A stretch of 17,315 nucleotides of DNA, from NCBI GenBank assembly GCA_903891395.1, contig CAITEM010000471.1:1-17315 (forward strand). The letters run 5' to 3'. The DNA is from an uncultured Hyphomicrobiales bacterium (GTDB lineage: Bacteria > Pseudomonadota > Alphaproteobacteria > Rhizobiales > Xanthobacteraceae). Positions 12,680-17,315 of this stretch are shown here, in pieces. The notes under the pieces were generated by a model. That model ran no database searches. It saw nothing but the letters and a program-made list of their open reading frames with translations, and had not been told where the DNA came from. The position numbers and the translations under genes are program-made. The stretch's first letter is position 1. Every line of letters begins with the position of its first letter.

Positions 12680-13651
12680 GTGCGGATTTCGCTAGGCATT
12701 ATCGCGGTACTGAGTCTGACCGCTGTCGCGCCGCAATCGGTGCGCGCCGCCGATTATCCCGACCATCCGATCACGCTGGTGGTGCCGTTCCCGCCGGGCG
12801 GCAGCACCACGGTGATGGCGCGCAACGTCGCCGACAAGATGTCGGTGGCGCTCGGCCAGCCGATTGTGGTCGAGAACCGTGGCGGTGCCGGCGGCACGAT
12901 CGGCACGCGCTACGCCGCCAAGGCGGCGCCCGACGGCTACACCATTCTGCTCAGCTACACCGGCACCTTCTCGATCGCGCCGGCGGCCTACGCCAATCCG
13001 GGCTACGACCCGCGCAAGGATTTCGCGCCGATCGGCATGATCGGCGCCGCGCCGAATTTGCTGGTGGTGACGACGTCGCTGCCGGTGACGTCGGTCGCCG
13101 AATTGATCGCCTATGCCAAGGCGCAGCCGTCGCCGATGCAATACGGTTCGCCCGGCGTCGGCACCGTCAATCATCTCGCCGGCGAAGTGCTGGCGGCGTC
13201 CATCGGCGTGCCGATGCAGCACATTCCCTACAAGGGCAACGGCCCGGCGCTCGGCGACCTGATCGGCGGTCACATCCCGATGATGTTCGTGCCGATCCCG
13301 GTGTCGCTCGGCAACGTCAATGCCGGCAAGTTGCGCGCGCTGGCGATCTCGAGCGCGCAACGCTCAAAGTTGGTGCCCGATGTGCCGACACTGGCAGAAG
13401 CGGGTGTGCCCGGCTTCGACGTGGCGTTGCGGTACGGTCTGGCGGCGCCGGCCGGTACGCCGAAGCCGATCATCGACCGGCTCAACAAGGAGCTGAACGC
13501 CGCGCTGGCATCGGAAGATGTGCAAAAGCGTCTGGCGAACGAGGGCGCCGATGCCTTGCCCGGCACGGTCGAGGCTTACGCCGCCGACCTCGATAGGGAA
13601 GAGACCAAATGGAGCGCGCTGGTGCGCAAGATCGGGCTCAAACTCGAATAG
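12680..13651 (+). CDS. Bug/TctC family tripartite tricarboxylate-type periplasmic receptor (second copy)
   Basis: A 323-residue paralogue of the receptor at 11246, with the same architecture. Signal peptide about residues 1-23, ending SVRA-ADYP. Family landmarks are YPDHPITLVVPFPPGGS, IVVENRGGAGGTIGTRYAAKAAPDGYT, the binding loop QYGSPGVGTVNHLAGEVL (which keeps the common G-x-x-x-HLAGE form that copy one has lost), IPYKGNGPALGDLIGGH and LAAPAGTPKPIIDRLN. The start is a GTG at 12680 with GGGGAGG six bases upstream. Also an orphan receptor without tctAB. The two copies are strongly diverged and probably bind different ligands. It ends three bases from the stop of a convergent small gene. Confidence 0.92.
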   Translation: MRISLGIIAVLSLTAVAPQSVRAADYPDHPITLVVPFPPGGSTTVMARNVADKMSVALGQPIVVENRGGAGGTIGTRYAAKAAPDGYTILLSYTGTFSIAPAAYANPGYDPRKDFAPIGMIGAAPNLLVVTTSLPVTSVAELIAYAKAQPSPMQYGSPGVGTVNHLAGEVLAASIGVPMQHIPYKGNGPALGDLIGGHIPMMFVPIPVSLGNVNAGKLRALAISSAQRSKLVPDVPTLAEAGVPGFDVALRYGLAAPAGTPKPIIDRLNKELNAALASEDVQKRLANEGADALPGTVEAYAADLDREETKWSALVRKIGLKLE

Positions 13652-13654
13652 CGT

Positions 13655-13858
13655 TTATTGCACCGTCGTCCGCATCATGACTTCGGTCTCGCTTAGCGAA
13701 TGACCGGGCGCCGAGACATAGAATTCCATTTCAACCATCACGATGGACGTGAGGAAGAGTGCGGACGCGACCAGCACCGATTTGAACAGGAAGCTTTCCG
13801 CCGCCGGCTTGGGGACGGCCCCGGCGCGCTGCGAAGAGGGCGTATTGGGAACTTGCAT
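13655..13858 (-). CDS. Small single-pass membrane protein, unknown function
   Basis: A 67-residue protein with a polar, Pro-rich N-terminus (MQVPNTPSSQRAG...), one hydrophobic span at about residues 23-45 (the FLFKSVLVASALFLTSIVMVE region), and a polar C-terminus ending VMMRTTVQ. The ATG at 13858 has AAGGAT eight bases upstream; a longer frame to 13927 adds residues without a ribosome-binding site. No family is recognised. The charge pattern does not settle the topology. It is convergent with the second Bug gene (3-base gap) and divergent from the small secreted protein at 14017. Confidence 0.6.
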   Translation of the reverse strand: MQVPNTPSSQRAGAVPKPAAESFLFKSVLVASALFLTSIVMVEMEFYVSAPGHSLSETEVMMRTTVQ

Positions 13859-14016
13859 CGAAGTATCCTTGTCGCCGGATATCGAAGCAAAAAGCAGGCC
13901 AGCGGCGTAAAATGCCGCGGTTGGCACATTGCATTTCTGGGGCCGGCGGCTTTATTGTTGGGTCGCGCGCCGCCAGCGAATCCATATCACGGTTCAGACA
14001 ACGGCCTGAGGTTACG

Positions 14017-14334
14017 ATGATGCTTCTGCCCGACCGGAAAGTTTCCGCTCTGCGTGTCGCTTTGCTGGCGACCGTCATGGGCGCAGGCGTCATGCTGGCG
14101 TCGGCGGCGCAGGCCTTCACCTTCGAAGGTCAGACCACCGCGAATGGCGGCAGCGGGTCAAATCTGGACACTCCGGCGGCGTCGCGGCTTTCGCCGGGCA
14201 CCAGCGACGGTCAGACCACGATCAAGCAGGGCAACACGACGTTTCAGTTCGGCCGTCAACGTTCGCTGACCGACGACAGCTACTATCCCAGCCAGTTGTT
14301 CGGTCCGTCCGGCCGCCCGAGCGATGGGCGGTAA
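14017..14334 (+). CDS. Small secreted protein with repeated QTT segment, unknown function
   Basis: A 105-residue protein with a clear Sec signal peptide: basic PDRK start, hydrophobic core at about 11-30, and AQA-FT cleavage near residue 33. The mature part is about 72 residues, low in hydrophobics and rich in G, S, T and Q. It contains two related segments, EGQTTANGGSGSNLDTP and DGQTTIKQGNTTFQFGRQ, and ends LFGPSGRPSDGR. It has no Cys and no lipobox. The ATG at 14017 has GAGG five bases upstream; the next ATG directly follows. No family recognised. It ends six bases from the convergent acyl-CoA synthetase gene. Confidence 0.7.
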   Translation: MMLLPDRKVSALRVALLATVMGAGVMLASAAQAFTFEGQTTANGGSGSNLDTPAASRLSPGTSDGQTTIKQGNTTFQFGRQRSLTDDSYYPSQLFGPSGRPSDGR

Positions 14335-14340
14335 AGCGCG

Positions 14341-15969
14341 TCACACCGCTTTCGCCATCTCCCTCAGCTTGAACTTCTGAATCTTGCCCGTGCTCGTCTT
14401 CGGGATCTCCGCAAAGACGATAAAGCGCGGCACTTTGTAGCCCGCCAAATTTTGCTTGCACCATTGCATCAGTTCATCCGCGCCGGCCTGCGCGCCTGAT
14501 TTCAACTCGATGAACGCGCAGGGCGTCTCGCCCCATTTGGCGTCGGGCTTGGCCACCACCGCGACCGCGCCGACCGCCGTATGCTTGTAGAGCGCGTCCT
14601 CCACCTCGATCGACGATATGTTCTCGCCGCCGGAAATGATGATGTCCTTGGAACGGTCCTTGAGCTGGATGTAGCCGTCCGGATACATCACGCCGAGATC
14701 GCCGGTGTGGAACCAGCCGCCGGTAAAGGCCTTTAGAGTCGCCGCTCTGTTCTTGAGATAGCCCTTCATCACCACGTTGCCGCGCATCATCACTTCGCCC
14801 ATGCTTTCGCCATCGTGCGGCACCGGCACCATGGTGTCGGGATCGCGCACGTCGAGGCCCTCGAGCACGGGATAGCGCACGCCCTGGCGCGCTTTCTTCT
14901 GCGCCTGTTCGGCGGGCGGCAAAGCATCCCACGCTTCGTGCCATTCGTTGACGACGGCGGGTCCGTAGACTTCGGTCAGTCCGTAGACATGCGTGACGTT
15001 GAAGCCGGCGCTCTTCATGGCGGCCAGCACCGCTTCCGGCGGCGGGGCCGCGGCGGTGGCGAAATCGACGATATGCGGCAGCGGTTTCTTCTCGGCCTCG
15101 GTGGCATTGAGCAGCGCTACCATCACGATGGGCGCGCCGCACAGATGCGTCACTTTGTGCGTCGCAATGGCGTCGAACATGGCGGCGGCGCGCACCTGGC
15201 GCAGGCAGACATGCGTGCCGGCGACGATCGACACCGTCCACGGAAAGCACCAGCCGTTGCAGTGGAACATCGGCAGCGTCCACAGATACACCGGATGCTG
15301 CTTCATATGGCAGGTGATGACATTGCCCATCGCCAGCAGATGCGCGCCGCGATGGTGATAGACCACGCCTTTGGGATCGCCGGTGGTGCCCGAGGTGTAG
15401 TTGAGACAGATGGCGTCCCACTCGTCGTCCGGCATGGCCCAGCGATAGTCCGGATCGCCCGAGGCGACGAAGTCTTCATATTCGATTTCGCCGATCCGCT
15501 CGCCGGCGCCGGTGTATTCCGGGTCGTCATAGTCGATCACCAGCGGCTTCGCCTTGCACAGCGTCAGCGCCTCCTTCATCACCTTGGAAAATTCGCGGTC
15601 GATGATGACGACCTTGGCTTCGGCATGGTCGAGCGAGAAAGCGATGATGGCGGCGTCGAGCCTTGTGTTGAGCGTGTTCAGCACGCCCTGCGTCATCGGC
15701 ACGCCGTAATGGCATTCGATGCAGGCCGGCGTATTGGCCAGCATCACCGACACCGTATCGCCGCGCTTGATGCCGCGCGCGTCGAGCGCCGAAGCCAGCC
15801 GCCGCGTGCGGGCGTAGAATTCGGCATAGGAGCGTCGCAGCTTGCCGTGAATGATGGCGGTGTGATCCGGGAATACGCTCGCGGCGCGCTCGAGAAAGCC
15901 GAGCGGCGTCAGCGGCTGGAAATTCGCCGGATTGCGGTCGAGATCGGTGTCGTAGGGCGTTTTCGCCAT
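14341..15969 (-). CDS. Acyl-CoA synthetase (AMP-binding; DmdB / medium-chain ligase-like)
   Basis: A 542-residue member of the ANL superfamily, forming acyl-AMP and then acyl-CoA from a carboxylic acid, ATP and CoA; cytoplasmic. The P-loop is YTSGTTGDPKGV (191-202), the A5 motif is YGLTE (329-333), the A7 motif is GWFHTGD (418-424), the hinge region DRSKDIIISGGENIS (438-452), and the catalytic lysine is K529 in PKTSTGKIQK. The opening (FxPLTPLGFLERAASVFPDHTA) and overall form match ligases often annotated as 3-methylmercaptopropionyl-CoA ligase DmdB or general medium-chain ligases; the substrate is not settled. The ATG at 15969 begins after a 46-base gap downstream of the TauE/SafE gene on the same strand, so both may form one transcript. 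Confidence 0.92.
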   Translation of the reverse strand: MAKTPYDTDLDRNPANFQPLTPLGFLERAASVFPDHTAIIHGKLRRSYAEFYARTRRLASALDARGIKRGDTVSVMLANTPACIECHYGVPMTQGVLNTLNTRLDAAIIAFSLDHAEAKVVIIDREFSKVMKEALTLCKAKPLVIDYDDPEYTGAGERIGEIEYEDFVASGDPDYRWAMPDDEWDAICLNYTSGTTGDPKGVVYHHRGAHLLAMGNVITCHMKQHPVYLWTLPMFHCNGWCFPWTVSIVAGTHVCLRQVRAAAMFDAIATHKVTHLCGAPIVMVALLNATEAEKKPLPHIVDFATAAAPPPEAVLAAMKSAGFNVTHVYGLTEVYGPAVVNEWHEAWDALPPAEQAQKKARQGVRYPVLEGLDVRDPDTMVPVPHDGESMGEVMMRGNVVMKGYLKNRAATLKAFTGGWFHTGDLGVMYPDGYIQLKDRSKDIIISGGENISSIEVEDALYKHTAVGAVAVVAKPDAKWGETPCAFIELKSGAQAGADELMQWCKQNLAGYKVPRFIVFAEIPKTSTGKIQKFKLREMAKAV

Positions 15970-16015
15970 TGGATGTGTCCCCAGGCCACTAGCGTAGCCA
16001 AGGCGCGGGGCCTTG

Positions 16016-16783
16016 TCAGCCGCGCAGCAGTTCCCCGACGCCGGAATACAGCAGCGCCAGCGAGATCAGGAACATCACCGCCAGCACGATCTTGTAGAAC
16101 GTCTCCTGCGGCGTGCGGCGCACCAGCCAGAAGCCGAGCTGGTTGGCGGCGAGCGCCAGCGGCAGCAGCGCCAGCGATGTGCCCATGCCCTTGGTTGAGA
16201 ATTGTCCGAGCGCGAGATAGGGCACGACCTTCATGCCGTTGACGGCGGCGAGAAAGATCGCGGTGGTGCCGACGAAGACCATCTTCGGCAGGTTCTGTGT
16301 GATGACGTACATTTGGTAGGGCGGTCCGCCGGCCTGGCAGATGGTCGAGGTGAAACCGGAAAACGCGCCCCAGAACAGCCCGGCGGAAATGCCGGCGGGC
16401 TTTATCTCGCGCGCCAGCCGCGCCGCACCGATCACGCTGTAGATCACGAAGGCGATGGTGATGAAGCCGACAAAAGCACGCACCGCGGCGTCCGAAATGT
16501 AGGACGCCAGCAGGCCCGCGGCGGCAACGCCGAGCACCGCGCCCGGCAGCATGATGGCGAGGATGCGGCCGTTCCATTCCTTGCGGTAGACCCACAGCGC
16601 GTTGAGGTCCTGGATAATCATGATCGGCAGGAAGATCGCGGCCGCCTCCAGCGGCGGCATCACCAGCGCCAAAAGCGGCGTCGCCATCTGGCCGGCGCCG
16701 GCGAAGCCGCCTTTGGACAGGCCGAGCGCGATGACGGCCGGAATGGCCAGCGCGTAGAAAAGCGGATCGGTGATGAGGGTCAT
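16016..16783 (-). CDS. TauE/SafE family (DUF81) sulfite/organic anion exporter-type membrane protein
   Basis: A 255-residue inner-membrane protein with about eight hydrophobic spans, the usual length and layout of TauE/SafE proteins. Family landmarks are the N-terminal ALGLSKGGFAGAGQMATPLL with its conserved GGFAG, the IMIIQDLNALWVYRKEW loop, GAVLGVAAAG, and the second-half repeat WGAFSGFTSTICQAGGPP. Members export sulfite or sulfur-containing organic anions, but most are uncharacterised. The ATG at 16783 has AAGA upstream and lies only six bases from the edge of a long palindromic repeat (16789-16892). It probably leads the acyl-CoA synthetase gene in one operon, hinting at a shared substrate such as a sulfur compound (inference). 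Confidence 0.9.
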   Translation of the reverse strand: MTLITDPLFYALAIPAVIALGLSKGGFAGAGQMATPLLALVMPPLEAAAIFLPIMIIQDLNALWVYRKEWNGRILAIMLPGAVLGVAAAGLLASYISDAAVRAFVGFITIAFVIYSVIGAARLAREIKPAGISAGLFWGAFSGFTSTICQAGGPPYQMYVITQNLPKMVFVGTTAIFLAAVNGMKVVPYLALGQFSTKGMGTSLALLPLALAANQLGFWLVRRTPQETFYKIVLAVMFLISLALLYSGVGELLRG

Positions 16784-16788
16784 TCTTC

Positions 16789-16892
16789 GTCATTCCGGGG
16801 CGCGAATGAAATGAGCGAACCCGGAATCCAGAGCGAAGTCCCGTGCCGCCCCTGGATTCCGGGTTCGGCGCTTCGCGCCGTCCCGGAATGAC
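16789..16892. repeat. Long composite palindromic intergenic repeat
   Basis: The outer arms GTCATTCCGGG (16789-16799) and CCCGGAATGAC (16882-16892) are perfect. The inner arms CGAACCCGGAATCCAG (16816-16831) and CTGGATTCCGGGTTCG (16852-16867) are perfect over 16 bases. Spacers hold further GCGC(GAA) dyads (GGCGCTTCGCGCC at 16867-16879). This composite form (CGTCATTCCGGGG...GGAATCCA...TGGATTCCGGG...CCGGAATGAC) matches a dispersed repeat known to me from Bradyrhizobiaceae genomes. It fills the gap between the TauE/SafE and prpE genes. Confidence 0.8.
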
Positions 16893-17016
16893 AGGATTAG
16901 ATTTGCGCGGGATCAAACCTGAGCCGCCTGCTTCGCGCCAGCCTTGTTTGCGCATAACTTGTGTGCAGCGGCCAGCCGTTCCACAATCGCGGCCAACGAT
17001 AAAGGGGAGGGCATCC

Positions 17017-17315
17017 ATGGACGCCCGCGCGAGCCAATACCACGACGTTTATGCGCGCTGGCAAGGCGACCCGGAAGGTTTCTGGCGCGAGGCCGCGACG
17101 GCGATCGACTGGATCGAGCCGCCGAAGACGATCTTCGACCCCAAGGCCGGCATCTACGGCCGCTGGTTTCCCGACGCCGTCTGCAACACCTGTTACAACG
17201 CCATTGACCGCCACGTGCTCGCCGGCCGCAACGACCAGCCGGCGCTGATCTACGATTCGCCTGTCACCAACACCACGAAGACCTTTACCTACGGCCGCCT
17301 GCTGTCGGAAGTTCA
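17017..17315 (+). CDS. prpE: Propionyl-CoA synthetase, N-terminal 99 residues (3' truncated by window)
   Basis: This is the start of an acetyl-CoA synthetase-like enzyme of the PrpE type, which activates propionate to propionyl-CoA. Only the N-terminal domain is in the window. Recognisable parts are a YHDVYARWQGDPEGFWREAA opening, IDWIEPPKTIFDP, GRWFPDAVCNTCYNAIDRHV, the RNDQPALIYDSPVT strand and TFTYGRLLSEV. The spacing of CYNAIDRH and ALIYDSP is characteristic of PrpE rather than Acs. The ATG at 17017 follows AAGGGGAGG (17002-17010) six bases upstream, an excellent site. The frame is open to the end of the window. It is divergent from the TauE/SafE gene, with the long palindrome between. 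Confidence 0.9.
   Translation, partial: MDARASQYHDVYARWQGDPEGFWREAATAIDWIEPPKTIFDPKAGIYGRWFPDAVCNTCYNAIDRHVLAGRNDQPALIYDSPVTNTTKTFTYGRLLSEV

Noticed and set aside
14815..16242. 475-residue plus-strand open frame across the acyl-CoA synthetase gene
   Set aside because: Arg/His/Gly-rich shadow of the minus-strand ligase with all ANL motifs; it also runs on into the TauE/SafE gene.
16202..16891. 229-residue plus-strand open frame across TauE/SafE and the repeat
   Set aside because: Antisense to a membrane protein with clear spans; highly polar shadow that ends within the palindromic repeat.
16789..16892. Palindromic repeat considered as an intrinsic terminator or attachment site
   Set aside because: No T-run follows on either strand and there is no integrase or flanking direct repeat; a dispersed repeat element fits better.
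1..17315. CRISPR array, phage, toxin-antitoxin or defence system
   Set aside because: No regularly spaced repeats, no cas-like, nuclease, integrase or toxin-like product was found on either strand.

Overview
The window is GC-rich (coding-strand third positions are mostly G or C) and looks like a chromosomal segment from an alphaproteobacterium of the order Hyphomicrobiales/Rhizobiales, probably a Bradyrhizobium/Rhodopseudomonas/Pseudolabrys-type relative. The pointers are an HWE-family sensor kinase, orphan Bug/TctC receptors, paired YdcH (DUF465) proteins, an S21 protein with a Gly/Arg tail, and two palindromic intergenic repeats of the kinds common in that group. No tRNA, rRNA, CRISPR array, transposase or integrase was seen. 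The content is mostly housekeeping and metabolic genes with several small uncharacterised proteins. Layout, left to right. (1) 1-3.2 kb: the 3' end of pntB (+) meets a convergent minus-strand run of four genes: a formyltransferase-like protein, a small His-rich protein, a PAS/HWE histidine kinase and a GNAT acetyltransferase. (2) 3.3-4.7 kb: a 6-phosphogluconate dehydrogenase gene overlaps by 4 bases a homologue of the Anabaena sensory rhodopsin transducer (ASRT), with no rhodopsin in sight. (3) 4.7-7.75 kb, minus strand: a methyltransferase, rpsU with a clear downstream terminator and a terminator-like hairpin in its leader, then purE-purK under a near-consensus promoter. (4) 7.9-13.7 kb, mostly plus: a secreted alpha/beta hydrolase, a Tat-signal MmgE/PrpD protein, two divergent YdcH/DUF465 genes (one only 59 aa), two Bug/TctC solute receptors flanking a 76-aa unknown protein with a strong hairpin before it and a palindromic repeat after it, and a small membrane protein (minus). 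(5) 14.0-17.3 kb: a small secreted protein (+), a TauE/SafE exporter followed by an acyl-CoA synthetase (minus), a second long palindromic repeat, and the 5' end of prpE (+). How the genes fit together: purE and purK form one operon for the AIR-to-CAIR steps of purine synthesis. gnd and the ASRT gene are almost certainly translated together, which suggests a sugar-acid-related role for this ASRT protein. The 8-13.7 kb block is rich in exported proteins (hydrolase, MmgE/PrpD, two Bug receptors), consistent with uptake and processing of organic acids or esters, but no substrate can be read from sequence. The acyl-CoA synthetase and prpE both activate short carboxylic acids. The best candidates for something underexplored are the gnd-ASRT pair, the Tat-exported MmgE/PrpD protein, the hairpin ahead of the 76-aa gene and the rpsU leader structure.
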